A stretch of 64,000 nt of DNA from JANMEB01 sp041745295. GTDB taxonomy: Bacteria > Planctomycetota > Planctomycetia > Pirellulales > Pirellulaceae. This document shows, piece after piece, positions 17,304 to 26,517 of the stretch; position 1 is the stretch's first letter, and each line of letters begins with the position of its first letter. The notes under the pieces are model-generated. The model saw only the letters and a program-made list of their open reading frames with translations. It was not told the DNA's origin and made no database searches. The position numbers and the translations under genes were made by a program. The stretch lies in contig JBGTJE010000060.1 of assembly GCA_041745295.1 (NCBI GenBank), positions 186,001 through 250,000 of the forward strand, read 5' to 3'.

Positions 17304-19075
17304 ACCGTACGTCGCCCTTCGTTCAAAAGATCATTTACATTTGCTTGATCGTCGCGTTACTGATTCCATTGTCGTTTATCGCGCGTCCCGCGACGCAGCG
17401 CGGCGATTCGGGACAGCGTGACACCGGAGGTCAACTCGCCCGGCTGCGAAACCAGTACAACTTGTCCCAAGCTAAGCTCGGAGAGGTCGATCCGGCGAGC
17501 GAAACGATGAAGCTGATGTCCTTGGGATTCCGCAGCGTCGCCGCGACTTCGTTATGGCTTACCGCGATCGACGCGCAAGTCGTCAAGGACTGGGATCGCT
17601 TCGCTGCGTCATTGAATACGCTGATCAAGATTCAACCTAATTTTCACAAAGTCTGGGACTACCAAGCCCACAATATGGCTTACAACACGTCGGTTGAATT
17701 CGACGACTACGAGCAGCGCTATAGCTGGGTCAAAAAGGGCTTGGACCTTCTCCGCAAGGGCCGGACGTTTAACGAGCGCGATCATCGCTTCACCGATACG
17801 CTCGGAAAATATACGGGCCAAAAAATCGGCCGCTCGGATGAAAAAGTCGAATTCCGCCAACTATTCCGCCACGACGACGAATATCACGCCAGCCTCGATG
17901 ACATTTTTGATCGCGATTCTTACGACGCGGGACAATACGGTCAGGACAATTGGCTCTTGGCCTACCAGTGGTTCCAATTATCCGAGTCCATGGTCGAGCA
18001 GGGCTTGCGCGGGGAGAAAGCCCAGCTTCGCACCAAGCCGATGATGTTCTATATGAACCGTCCGGCACAACGGCGCAACCACGTGGTTTCGTTGCAAAGC
18101 GAATTCCCGCCAGAAGAGAGCTTCAAATTCAAGTGGCAGACTGCGCACGACGAATGGCGAGAGTACGGTGATCGCGAGCTCCAATCGTCTTTGGAAGAAC
18201 CGATCACTCTGAATGGCATGGTGAAATCGGAAATGGAGTTGAGGAAACTGCGCGCCGAACTCGATAAGCTCGCCCCCGGGGTCCGCGACCGATTGATGGC
18301 CGAAATCGAACAAAGGATATCGATCTCTCCGGAAGTTAGACAACTCATGGCGATGGAAATGGACGCGCTTGATGAATACCAGAAGATCGCCGTGCGGCAG
18401 GCCTTGGTCCGCATCGAAGAGGCGAATCAATCCGTCGACTCAACGGTCCTCGCCGCCGTCCCCCACGGGGACCGAGAGAAAGCCGAGGCAATCAGCAGCA
18501 AGATTAATGACGCTTATATTCGCATTCGCCTCATCGAGCGCGATCGGGCGACGATTAACTATCCCTTCTGGCACGAGCGAACGCTCGTCGAAAGGACCGA
18601 CGAAGCCCTCGAGGCCCACCAGTCGTTTTACGATGCGCACGATAAAAACCGAGAGGCGATTTTTGGGGACTACGTCCAGTACGACGCAGCGCTGAACCAA
18701 CCCGTCATCGACGAAACGACGGGCGAGCCCCAAATCGAACGCGGGGCGATCAGTGAATTCAACGCTGCATTCCAGTTTTGGGCTGATGCCGCCAATGTGC
18801 ATCCGAGCTTGAGCACCAGCGCGCTGTTCGACATCATGCTCGAAGATGCAGGTCGAGTGAAGGAGATGGTCGACGCACTCGGGCGACCCTGGCCCAGGAA
18901 TTTTCCGTTCCAGGATTATGTTGATGAAAACCCGGCCATCGCGACTCGATACAATCTGCCGACCAGCACCCAATTAAAGGCGATGGAGGATGAATTCGGT
19001 CTGCCTCCGAGACCGTCGCTCGATCTCGAATTAGACTCAGACGGCGCCAAAGCCCCCTCGGACGTGCAAAACTGA
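17300..19075 (+). CDS. Membrane-anchored partner of the ABC transporter, unknown function
   Basis: 591 residues from ATG at 17300, which overlaps the permease stop by four bases (ATGA). A single N-terminal helix (about 9-28, IIYICLIVALLIPLSF) anchors a large hydrophilic domain. The first half has helical, TPR-like segments (SLWLTAIDAQVVKDWDRFA, NFHKVWDYQAHNMAYN). The middle (about 310-420) is charged and coiled-coil-like (LRKLRAELDKLAPGVRDRL). The C-terminus is acidic and Pro-rich. I do not recognise a named family. Translational coupling with the permease argues that it works with the transporter, perhaps as an extracytoplasmic adaptor. Confidence 0.78.
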   Translation: MNRTSPFVQKIIYICLIVALLIPLSFIARPATQRGDSGQRDTGGQLARLRNQYNLSQAKLGEVDPASETMKLMSLGFRSVAATSLWLTAIDAQVVKDWDRFAASLNTLIKIQPNFHKVWDYQAHNMAYNTSVEFDDYEQRYSWVKKGLDLLRKGRTFNERDHRFTDTLGKYTGQKIGRSDEKVEFRQLFRHDDEYHASLDDIFDRDSYDAGQYGQDNWLLAYQWFQLSESMVEQGLRGEKAQLRTKPMMFYMNRPAQRRNHVVSLQSEFPPEESFKFKWQTAHDEWREYGDRELQSSLEEPITLNGMVKSEMELRKLRAELDKLAPGVRDRLMAEIEQRISISPEVRQLMAMEMDALDEYQKIAVRQALVRIEEANQSVDSTVLAAVPHGDREKAEAISSKINDAYIRIRLIERDRATINYPFWHERTLVERTDEALEAHQSFYDAHDKNREAIFGDYVQYDAALNQPVIDETTGEPQIERGAISEFNAAFQFWADAANVHPSLSTSALFDIMLEDAGRVKEMVDALGRPWPRNFPFQDYVDENPAIATRYNLPTSTQLKAMEDEFGLPPRPSLDLELDSDGAKAPSDVQN

Positions 19076-19487
19076 TCCCTCATGCATACTGATGCGGCGA
19101 TTCTTCTTGTTCCTTCTCCTCACGATCAACTCGGAACAAATCGTGCACTCTCGAGAAACGAATTCGCGTTGAATTCAGGGGAGAAGGTTTGGCTTCGTCT
19201 CAAAATTCGAATCGCGAGTTTTCTCCACAGGGCAACGCGCTAGCGTCCGGTTGTTGGATTCTTTGGTCCAGGCAAAAACCGGGGGCAAGCGCTCTGCGGC
19301 TGATGTTGTGAAGCACAGTCGAGGATGAGTGGGTGATTTCAAGGGATCGGCCCTTACTCCTCGTTCCCTGGCTCCGCCGGGGAACGCCTGCAACAATCCC
19401 CGGGTTCCCTAAACTTCTATTGGGCAATTACCAACCCTCCGATTATGATCTTGCCGCGCATCGTTTCTCATTCGTAGGGTCGACGAA
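19076..19487. other. Intergenic with a GCTCCGC-loop hairpin
   Basis: 412 bases without a gene. At 19363-19385 an inverted repeat GTTCCC/GGGAAC encloses the loop core GGCTCCGCC. This is related to the hairpin at 21579-21602 (GTTCCCA, loop with GCTCCGC, TGGGAAC). The remaining sequence shows no coding character or known RNA. Confidence 0.55.
19363..19385. repeat. Dispersed hairpin, GTTCCC/GGGAAC with GCTCCGC loop
   Basis: GTTCCC at 19363-19368 pairs with GGGAAC at 19380-19385 around a loop containing GGCTCCGCC. It is one of several intergenic hairpins in the window whose stems differ but whose loops share GCTCCGC (see 21579, 58711, 59922, 63726). Confidence 0.6.
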
Positions 19488-20531
19488 ATGCCCGCCGACG
19501 GTTCTCCCCGAATATTGATCACGCGATTAAGCCACATCGGCGATTGCGTACTGACCCTTCCCCTGTTGTGCGCCTTGCGCCGAAAGTATCCCGACGCCTT
19601 TATCGCTTGGGCTGTCGAGAAGCCCGCGGATCAGTTATTGGCCGACCATCCGGATTTGGACGAGCTCGTAACGATCCCCCGCGGCTGGCTCCGAAGCCCC
19701 ACTTCGATTTTGCGGTTGAGATCGAAACTTCGAGCGCAGCGATTTGATCTCGTGTTCGATCCCCAAAGCCTGACGAAGAGTGCCTCATTGGGTTGGTTGT
19801 CGCGTGCGCCAGTTCGAATCGGAATGGCCCGACCATTCGGCCGCGAAGCGGCGCCCTGGCTCAACTCGCGAATAATCGAGCCACTTTCGACTCACCTGGT
19901 CGATCGGACGATGGATTTATTGCGAGGGATCGAGGTCCGCGACACCCCAGTCGACTTTCGATTGCCGATCGATCCGGCCGCGCTCGAATATGTCCTAAGC
20001 AACATGCCCGTTGATTGCTCGACGCGCTTTATCGCGATCAATCCCGGCGGGACCTGGCGTTCCAAACAATGGGAATTGGACCGATACGCGGCGGTCGCGA
20101 AATTTGCTCGGGACCAACTAGGGCTAGGCACACTCGTCACGTGGGCGGGCGAATCTGAGCGGGCAATGGCCGATCGTATCGCGTCACTCAGCCAAGAATC
20201 CGCCGTAGTTGCCCCCCCCACAAATCTCAAGCAACTTGCTGCACTTTTTTCCCGGGCGCAAATGTACCTTGGAGGAGACACCGGCCCGATGCACATTGCC
20301 GCGGCCGTACAAGCTCCTTGCGTGGCATTATTCGGGCCCACGCGGCCGGTCGATTCGGGGCCTTATGGACCCGGCCACATAGCGCTTCAAGCCTGGTATC
20401 AGTCCGGCTCTTGTCGCGAGCGGCGCGGCGCGGACAACCTTGCAATGCGCGATATTCGTGTCGACGAAGTCTGTTCCGCCATAGAACAAATCGCGCGGCG
20501 CAGCGCTGATCGCTTGCGAGCCGTTGCGTAA
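19488..20531 (+). CDS. Glycosyltransferase family 9 protein (heptosyltransferase-like)
   Basis: 347 residues, cytoplasmic or membrane-associated GT-B enzyme. The N-terminus ILITRLSHIGDCVLTLPLL is the classic acceptor-side start of ADP-heptose:LPS heptosyltransferases. The C-terminal donor site reads YLGGDTGPMHIAAA followed by ALFGPT. The protein has full family length. In Gram-negative bacteria such enzymes extend the LPS core, so the gene suggests an LPS-like outer-membrane glycolipid, consistent with planctomycete envelope models. The donor sugar cannot be read from sequence. It converges on the phosphodiesterase gene with only 33 bases between stops. Confidence 0.9.
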   Translation: MPADGSPRILITRLSHIGDCVLTLPLLCALRRKYPDAFIAWAVEKPADQLLADHPDLDELVTIPRGWLRSPTSILRLRSKLRAQRFDLVFDPQSLTKSASLGWLSRAPVRIGMARPFGREAAPWLNSRIIEPLSTHLVDRTMDLLRGIEVRDTPVDFRLPIDPAALEYVLSNMPVDCSTRFIAINPGGTWRSKQWELDRYAAVAKFARDQLGLGTLVTWAGESERAMADRIASLSQESAVVAPPTNLKQLAALFSRAQMYLGGDTGPMHIAAAVQAPCVALFGPTRPVDSGPYGPGHIALQAWYQSGSCRERRGADNLAMRDIRVDEVCSAIEQIARRSADRLRAVA

Positions 20532-20564
20532 GGCGCGTTCTGCTGCAGCAACATGTGACGCGCT

Positions 20565-21575
20565 CTAGCGAGGTGATATCGAGATGTCAACGACGATTGG
20601 AAAATGGTCGGATCCGATGTCGCGTTCGACCCAGCGGCGATGCACACAAATTTCTTGCGAAACAAAGGCGTGATCGATCGAGATTAGCATCGGCCAGAAA
20701 AACTGAGGCCAAGTCGGCAGCAGTCCGATTCCTTGCCGCGAGTCCCGCAGTTCGCCCGCGCGCAACAGATCGGTCAGATAGGGGCTCCATGTCGTCGCAT
20801 TGAAATCGCCGAGCACAACGCGCGGGCGTTGGTCATCCTTGATTCGCCGGGCGAGTGCCTCAAATTGCGTGTTGCGCGCGGTAAATCGCTGAATCGATAA
20901 TGGCGAGATCGTGTGGAGCGCAATGACCGAGAGTGGCGACCCATCGACGTCCACGTCGCAAAAAATTGTGGGACCGTCGAAATACTTAAGCAACCATACC
21001 GCCTCGACGTTGCGTAACGGCTGTTTGCTGAACAATGCGATCCCAAATCCGTGTTTGCGCGGAAGCGTTACGCGATGCAAATACTCATTGTGCAGGCTCG
21101 TGAGTTCTTTATCCCAATGCTTGGTATATTCGACAATCGCCAGAATGTCCGGGTTGACCTCGCCGACCAAGTTCAGAAAGTCCGTATATCGAGAATTGGC
21201 CGTATAGACATTGGCCGACATGATCCGCAGGAGAGTCTTGCCGGCCGCAGGTTGTGAAACAGGGACTCCCAGGGCAATACAGCTCACGACCGCTGAGGCC
21301 GCGAATGCGGAAAACGACCATCCCCAGATACTGCGCCGCGTGGCGAGCAATGCGATGGCCAAGGGGACCATGACCGTCGCTAATTGGACGCGATAATGCG
21401 TCATTAGCTCGAAAAGCCAAAGGCGATTAAATACGACGCTGCAAATGTAAATAATGGCCACGCACAGCGAGACGACCGTCAAGCCTTTTCGCAGGGCATT
21501 GCGACGCGGTTGCCTCGTAAGCGCCGGGCTTGTTGGTGAATCGCTCGCTGGAGTCATGGCAGGTAAAGTCTTCAT
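20565..21575 (-). CDS. Membrane-anchored endonuclease/exonuclease/phosphatase-fold protein
   Basis: 336 residues from ATG at 21575; a longer frame reaches 21689, but its extra codons translate the hairpin repeat at 21579-21660 and look non-coding. An ATG at 21557 is also possible. Three hydrophobic helices (roughly VSLCVAIIYICSVVF, VQLATVMVPLAIALL, AASAVVSCIALGV) precede an EEP domain. That domain has MSANVYTANS, DILAIVEYT (metal-binding Glu), a VVLGDFNATTWS motif, SIDHAFVS and a terminal GSDHFPIVVDI. All the metal and catalytic Asp/His/Asn residues are present, so it should hydrolyse phosphodiester or phosphomonoester bonds outside the cytoplasmic membrane. Substrate unknown (nucleic acid, lipid headgroup or inositol phosphate). 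Confidence 0.85.
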   Translation of the reverse strand: MKTLPAMTPASDSPTSPALTRQPRRNALRKGLTVVSLCVAIIYICSVVFNRLWLFELMTHYRVQLATVMVPLAIALLATRRSIWGWSFSAFAASAVVSCIALGVPVSQPAAGKTLLRIMSANVYTANSRYTDFLNLVGEVNPDILAIVEYTKHWDKELTSLHNEYLHRVTLPRKHGFGIALFSKQPLRNVEAVWLLKYFDGPTIFCDVDVDGSPLSVIALHTISPLSIQRFTARNTQFEALARRIKDDQRPRVVLGDFNATTWSPYLTDLLRAGELRDSRQGIGLLPTWPQFFWPMLISIDHAFVSQEICVHRRWVERDIGSDHFPIVVDISISPR

Positions 21576-21578
21576 CGT

Positions 21579-21602
21579 GTTCCCATGCTCCGCGTGGGAA
21601 CG
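21579..21602. repeat. Dispersed hairpin GTTCCCA/TGGGAAC with GCTCCGC loop
   Basis: GTTCCCA pairs with TGGGAAC around a loop holding GCTCCGC. A second short hairpin (GAGGC-TCC-GCCTC) follows near 21613-21625. The element sits just before the probable start codon of the phosphodiesterase gene, within its leader. The related copy is at 19363-19385. Confidence 0.6.
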
Positions 21603-21688
21603 CACTGCCTTCGAGGCTCCGCCTCGCGTTGCGAGTGTCGAAAATCCACGTTCAGAAGCACCTACTTTTTGAGAGATCCCTCCATCCA

Positions 21689-21722
21689 TGGAACTTGGAT
21701 TCCGGGTCTCAGCCCGGAATGA
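21689..21722. repeat. Dispersed repeat, ATGGAACTTGGATTCCGGG type, copy 1
   Basis: Reads ATGGAACTTGGATTCCGGG then CGGAATGAC on the plus strand. The reverse complement recurs at 25785-25820 with small changes in the loop. The inner arms ATTCCGGG/CCCGGAAT form a hairpin. A second hairpin (GCCTGG/CCAGGC) follows at 21724-21741. Confidence 0.65.
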
Positions 21723-21760
21723 CGCCTGGTTATGCCAGGCGTTCGAAATGACCCCTGCGA

Positions 21761-23638
21761 CTATTCCACCGTGACGCTCTTGGCCAGATTGCGCGGCTTG
21801 TCGACGTCGCAGCCGCGGAGAACGGCCATGTGATAGGCCAACAATTGGAGCGGGAGGACTGTCACAATGGGCTGCAGGAATTCGTCAACCTGGGGTACGA
21901 AGATCACATCGTCGGCAATATCTTCGATCCGCGTATCCCCTTCGGCTGCGATCGCAATGATGGGTCCTCCGCGAGCCTTGATCTCTTCAAGGTTTGACAT
22001 GACCTTTTCGTAAATGAACCCTTGGGGCATCACGAAAACGCTAGGCGTCCGTTCGTCCACCAGTGCGATCGGCCCGTGTTTCATTTCGGCGGCGGGGTAG
22101 CCCTCGGCATGGATGTAGCTGATTTCCTTGAGCTTTAGTGCGCCTTCCAGCGCGGTGGGGAAATTGAGATGGCGACCGAGGTACAAAAAATTGTTAGCGT
22201 CAAGATATTTCTTGGCAACATGCTTGGCGGCCACCTCGCTATTCTTCAAAGCGAGTTCGACGATGTCGGGCAGCTTTTCCAATCGATCCAACATCTTGCG
22301 GCCGGCGTTGTAGCTGAGATGGTGCAAACGTCCAAAGTAAATGGCCAGCATGGTGAGCGCCAGACATTGGGAGGTGTACGCTTTGGTCGAGGCGACTCCG
22401 ATCTCGGGTCCCGCGTGCAAGTAAATCCCGCCGTCGGCTTCTTGCGCGATCGAACTCCCCACCACGTTGCAAATCGCCAGGGTCGCGTGACCTTTTCGTT
22501 TCATTTCGCGAAGTGCGGCCAGCGTGTCGGCCGTCTCACCGCTTTGAGTAATCGCAAACACGAGCGTGTTGTCGTCCATCGGCGGATTGCGATACCGCAG
22601 TTCGCTGGCGTATTCGACTTCCACCGGCAGTTGGGCGATTTCTTCGAGCAAATACTCCCCCACTAGCGCCGAATGCCAGCTCGTTCCGCACGCCGTGAGC
22701 ACGATGCGATTAACTTGCCGCAGTTGCTGGCTCGTCAAGTTCAATCCGCCGAATACCGGCGTCGCGTCGTCGAGGTTCAACCGCCCGCGCATCGTATTTC
22801 GCAAGGACTGCGGCTGCTCGAAAATTTCCTTGAGCATATAGTGCTCGTATTCGCCCAACTCGACGCTGTCGTGCGTGAGTTCCAACGTCTTGACATCGTG
22901 CTCGACGACGCCAAAGTCGCGATGCGAGATCTCCAGCTCGTCGGCGGTGATCGCGGCGACTTGGTTGTCGGCCAAGTACACTATGCGCTCGGTGTATCCC
23001 AACAGCGGAGAGGGGTCACTTGCGAGAAAATGCTCGCCGTCCCCCACGCCAATCACGAGGGGACTGCCCAGTCGAGCGCCGTAGACGACGGTGGGTTGCT
23101 CGCGGAATATTACGGCCAAGCCGTAAGTTCCGCGCAGCCGCGCCAGTGATGTTTTAATGCTGTCGACGGTGATTTTGACTAACGGTTGGGTCGAACCATT
23201 CGCTTGGCGATCGAGCCCTTGTTGAAAATAATGGGCGATCAAATGCGAAATCACTTCGGTGTCCGTGTCCGAGCGAAATGTGTGTCCGTGATTTTGAAGC
23301 CACACCTTGAGCTCGGCGAAATTTTCAATGACGCCGTTGTGTGCTAACGCTAGGATGTCATCGCCACCCACGTGCGGGTGGGCGTTCGCTTCCGTGGGCG
23401 CACCATGAGTTGCCCACCGCGTATGCCCAATCCCGATACCCGCGACAGAAGTTCGTTTGGTGAGTCGATTGGCAAGCTCGGAAATGCGACCAGTAGTCTT
23501 GGTGATTTGAAAGCGATTTTGGTCTTCTAACGTCGCGATCCCAGCGCTGTCGTAACCGCGGTATTCCAAACGCCGCAGACCTTCGATCAAGAAATCTTGC
23601 GCTCGGCGCGGGCCGACATAAGCCACAATTCCACACAT
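21761..23638 (-). CDS. glmS: Glutamine--fructose-6-phosphate aminotransferase (isomerising)
   Basis: 625 residues. It makes glucosamine-6-phosphate, the entry to UDP-GlcNAc and amino-sugar envelope polymers. The N-terminal class-II glutaminase domain starts MCGIVAYVG with catalytic Cys2 and keeps the GHTRWATHG and LAHNGVIEN blocks. Two SIS (sugar isomerase) domains follow, with TACGTSWHS, SQSGETADT, EISYIHAEGYPAAEMKHGP and the C-terminal KPRNLAKSVTVE. All are family landmarks, and the length is normal. It stands alone. No glmS ribozyme core is recognised upstream; a dispersed hairpin lies there instead. Confidence 0.96.
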   Translation of the reverse strand: MCGIVAYVGPRRAQDFLIEGLRRLEYRGYDSAGIATLEDQNRFQITKTTGRISELANRLTKRTSVAGIGIGHTRWATHGAPTEANAHPHVGGDDILALAHNGVIENFAELKVWLQNHGHTFRSDTDTEVISHLIAHYFQQGLDRQANGSTQPLVKITVDSIKTSLARLRGTYGLAVIFREQPTVVYGARLGSPLVIGVGDGEHFLASDPSPLLGYTERIVYLADNQVAAITADELEISHRDFGVVEHDVKTLELTHDSVELGEYEHYMLKEIFEQPQSLRNTMRGRLNLDDATPVFGGLNLTSQQLRQVNRIVLTACGTSWHSALVGEYLLEEIAQLPVEVEYASELRYRNPPMDDNTLVFAITQSGETADTLAALREMKRKGHATLAICNVVGSSIAQEADGGIYLHAGPEIGVASTKAYTSQCLALTMLAIYFGRLHHLSYNAGRKMLDRLEKLPDIVELALKNSEVAAKHVAKKYLDANNFLYLGRHLNFPTALEGALKLKEISYIHAEGYPAAEMKHGPIALVDERTPSVFVMPQGFIYEKVMSNLEEIKARGGPIIAIAAEGDTRIEDIADDVIFVPQVDEFLQPIVTVLPLQLLAYHMAVLRGCDVDKPRNLAKSVTVE

Positions 23639-23688
23639 CTTGCCAATTCTCCGTTCACAGGGGCCTCGCCAACAAGCTTATTTCGAAA

Positions 23689-23753
23689 CACTGGCAGAGC
23701 CAGTGGCACACGGAAAATCGCATACTTCTTGTGTGCCACTGGCTCTGCCAGTG
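23689..23753. repeat. Inverted-pair repeat, family B, copy 1
   Basis: A perfect 23-bp inverted repeat: 23689-23711 (begins CACTGGCAGAGCC, ends GTGGCACAC) and 23731-23753, with a 19-base spacer. Each arm is itself a hairpin (CACTGGC/GCCAGTG). A second, wider pair occurs at 58558-58675. Here it lies in the 459-base gap upstream of glmS and before the isomerase-like gene; the rest of that gap holds no gene I can support. Confidence 0.88.
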
Positions 23754-24097
23754 CTGTTCTTGGGCAAGGCGGTTTATAGGTTTGCGCGACACAACGCCGT
23801 TGCATCAAACTCTGATCGAGGAGTCTGAAGCACCCCGAAGGTATGTCAGGCATTGCTGAAACTCTAGCTCCACAATTACAAAATTAGCGGCAATTCGTCT
23901 ATGCTTGCCGGACCAAACTGCGGATTAAATTGCATTTTGCGATGGGCACACGATGCTCGATTGGTTTGCGGCTGGGATGATTCGGTCTAAAATTGCGACG
24001 TTTTCGGATTTTTCCCACCGTGACGATTGTGCGATAGCACGAGCGGTTCAATGTTTCTGTTTTTTCGGAAGTTTCACCTATTTGGAGCAATGCCGCC

Positions 24098-25753
24098 GTG
24101 AGATCGGTCACCCCCAAGAGATCCCCCAAGAACGAGGTGCTGTTGATCGCCAACGGCGATCTGCGGTTGTCGGCAAACCAAGTCTGTTGGCCAGCTCAGG
24201 CCGAGATGGAGTTGCAATTGAAGTTGGCGGTCGAATCCATTGGATTTTCGTTGCGGCGGGCCCACGAGTTTGACCCCAAGCAAAAGCATGGATTCATTAG
24301 CTCTCAAAAGCAGGGCATGGATGTCTTTACTAAGATTACCCCCAATGCCCGACTCATCGTGGCCGAAGCCGTTTGGCAATACTCGCACCACGTTTTGCAC
24401 GGACTCATTACCCACCGCGGACCGATTTTGACCGTCGCCAATTGGTCGCCGACATGGCCTGGCTTGGTTGGGCTGCTCAACCTCAACGCCTCGCTGACAA
24501 AAGCCGGTGTGAAATACAGTTCGCTTTGGAGCGAAGACTTCGCGGACCAAGAATTCCAAAGCAAACTTCGCAAATGGCTTGAACGAGGTTCTCTAACGCA
24601 TCCGACGCGGCACGTAAAACCGTTGGCCGAGGTAAACGTGCCGGCATCGTCTCGCAAAGTAGGTCAAGCACTGGCTGCGGAACTTCAGCGCAATAAGGCC
24701 ATCATGGGAGTTTTCGACGAGGGGTGCATGGGAATGTTCAATGCCATCATTCCCGATCATTTGTTGCATCCCACCGGCGTTTACAAAGAACGCCTCAGTC
24801 AGTCCGCACTTTATTACGAGACGACGCAAGTTTCGGATGCAGAAGCCAGCGAAGTATTCAATTGGTATCGCAAAAAAGGGTTGGTGTTTGCCTTTGGCAA
24901 AACACACGCCACGGAATTGACGCAAGCTCAAGTCATGCTGCAATGCAAGATGTACGTCGCCGCCCTAAGAATCGCCGACGACTTTGGCTGCGCAACGATC
25001 GGAATTCAATATCAACAAGGCCTGAAGGACCTGCTGCCCGCCAGCGATTTGGTCGAAGGAACGCTGAACAACGCCGACCGCCCGCCGGTGAAAGACCGAA
25101 CAGGCAAGCGAGTCTTATATGCTGGAGAACCCCTGCCGCACTTCAACGAAGTAGACGAATGCGCCGGCCTGGATGGTTTAATGACTTATCGGGTCCATTC
25201 CAAATTGGGGCAGCCGGTCGAAAGCACGCTCCACGATCTGCGTTGGGGTGACTACGACGCCTCGGGAACCGTGCAAGACTATGTCTGGGTTTTCTTGATC
25301 AGTGGCGCTGCACCTCCGGCTCATTTTATTGGTGGCTGGAAAGGTGCCTCGAGTTGGCGTCAGCCGCCGATGTATTTTCCAAGCGGCGGCGGAACGCTGC
25401 GCGGCATCTCGAAACCGGGCGAGCTTGTCTGGTCGCGAATTTTCGTCCAGGATGACCGCCTCAAAATGGATCTTGGTCGCGGCCAAGTCGTGCAACTTCC
25501 GGAAGCCGAAACCGAGCGACGCTGGCGATCCACGACCCATCAATGGCCAATCATGCATGCCGTGACGTATGGCGTCAGCCGCGATCAGATGATGGCTCGC
25601 CACAAGAGCAATCACATCCAAGTCGCTTACGCCAAGGACCCCATGCACGCCGACGAAGCGATGCTGGCCAAAGCCTGTATGGCAGACGCCTTGGGCATGG
25701 ACGTCTCGATTTGCGGTGCAAGGAAATACGGCTCGCAGTGGAATGGGGCCTGA
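24098..25753 (+). CDS. L-fucose isomerase-like protein
   Basis: 551 residues from GTG at 24098, with GGAG about ten bases upstream. The architecture suits the fucose/arabinose isomerase superfamily (COG2407 type). An N-terminal Rossmann-like domain (VLLIANGDLRLSANQV; GPILTVANWSPTWPGLVGL) is followed by a middle domain (FDEGCMGMFNAIIPDHLLHP) and a C-terminal barrel-like domain with PAHFIGGW and HQWPIMHAVTYG, then HKSNHIQVAYA. Conserved acidic and His residues that could bind Mn are present, but I cannot assign them one to one. Homologues in planctomycetes often sit in sugar-degradation loci; here neighbours give no pathway. An aldose-ketose isomerase activity is likely; the sugar is unknown. 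Confidence 0.75.
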   Translation: MRSVTPKRSPKNEVLLIANGDLRLSANQVCWPAQAEMELQLKLAVESIGFSLRRAHEFDPKQKHGFISSQKQGMDVFTKITPNARLIVAEAVWQYSHHVLHGLITHRGPILTVANWSPTWPGLVGLLNLNASLTKAGVKYSSLWSEDFADQEFQSKLRKWLERGSLTHPTRHVKPLAEVNVPASSRKVGQALAAELQRNKAIMGVFDEGCMGMFNAIIPDHLLHPTGVYKERLSQSALYYETTQVSDAEASEVFNWYRKKGLVFAFGKTHATELTQAQVMLQCKMYVAALRIADDFGCATIGIQYQQGLKDLLPASDLVEGTLNNADRPPVKDRTGKRVLYAGEPLPHFNEVDECAGLDGLMTYRVHSKLGQPVESTLHDLRWGDYDASGTVQDYVWVFLISGAAPPAHFIGGWKGASSWRQPPMYFPSGGGTLRGISKPGELVWSRIFVQDDRLKMDLGRGQVVQLPEAETERRWRSTTHQWPIMHAVTYGVSRDQMMARHKSNHIQVAYAKDPMHADEAMLAKACMADALGMDVSICGARKYGSQWNGA

Positions 25754-25784
25754 GTCGTCGTCGGCCCGGCACAACCTGTAGTCA

Positions 25785-25820
25785 TTCCGTGCTGGGTCCC
25801 GGAATCCAAGTTCCATTGAT
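25785..25820. repeat. Dispersed repeat, ATGGAACTTGGATTCCGGG type, copy 2
   Basis: On the minus strand it reads ATGGAACTTGGATTCCGGG and, after a short loop, CGGAATGAC, matching the copy at 21689-21722 in the opposite orientation. It lies just after the stop of the isomerase-like gene and could help end its transcript. Confidence 0.65.
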
Positions 25821-25996
25821 GCGCGACGTCAGCAAACTTCTCCCCGACTACCCAGCCGTTACAATCGATTCAATCGTTACTGGTCGAGCGGTTATCTTGG
25901 GGCAATCCGCGCGAATGTCGTATGATTATTCCGAAATTGACGATAAAAGAGTGCCCGTCAATATTCGCTGATTCAACGACCCAATCCCGAGCTTCT

Positions 25997-26479
25997 ATGT
26001 CCAGAAAATCCCGGACCATTGTCGCCTTGACGACAGGTTTCGCGCTCAGTATTTTGGCGAGCGCGCGCGCCAACGGCCAGGAGTTCATTCCCCCGGATCT
26101 CGATCGCTTAAAGCCCCAGCAGATACAACCGCTCAAGCCGTTGAAAGAAATCCGTTTCGATCACCAATTGGCTGCGCGGCAAGGCCAGGTCGTCCCGAAA
26201 GTAGTGACCTTGCAACCGACGACGATGGATCGCCCGCCCTCGGCGCCGAAATCGGTTCGCTGGGTCGCCTCGAACCTGCACTACAATCAACCTTATTTCG
26301 AAGACGCGCTTTTGGAGCGATACGGGTTGAGCTTTAGACCCGTAATGCAGCCGGCAATTTCGGCCGCGCATTTTTTCACCACGGCCACCGTCTTGCCGGT
26401 CCTCAGACACTCATGCCACCGCTGCGAGGTGTTCGACCATCGCGGATTTGATTATCTCGGCGGATCGAATTGCCAATAG
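25997..26479 (+). CDS. Exported protein of unknown function, planctomycete type
   Basis: 160 residues from ATG at 25997, which begins a good signal peptide (SRKSRTIVALTTGFALSILA, cleavage near ANGQ). An upstream ATG at 25922 would add 25 non-signal residues. The mature protein is Pro/Gln-rich at first (LKPQQIQPLKPLKE), then has the block SNLHYNQPYFEDALLERYG and PAISAAHFFTTATVLPV. I recall this block from secreted planctomycete proteins of unknown role. The C-terminus has a possible CxxC-like element (CHRCEVFDHRG). It is followed by a 95-bp structured repeat. Confidence 0.72.
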   Translation: MSRKSRTIVALTTGFALSILASARANGQEFIPPDLDRLKPQQIQPLKPLKEIRFDHQLAARQGQVVPKVVTLQPTTMDRPPSAPKSVRWVASNLHYNQPYFEDALLERYGLSFRPVMQPAISAAHFFTTATVLPVLRHSCHRCEVFDHRGFDYLGGSNCQ

Positions 26480-26517
26480 ACAACTGCACAGCATAGTGGC
26501 CTTTCGCCGAGAGGCGG

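Noticed and set aside
21576..21689. N-terminal extension of the EEP-fold protein
   Set aside because: The extra 38 residues translate the hairpin repeats at 21579-21660; ATG 21575 gives a complete membrane-anchored protein.
23639..24097. glmS ribozyme upstream of glmS
   Set aside because: I looked for the catalytic core and its flanking helices on the minus strand and saw none; the space holds a family B repeat instead.
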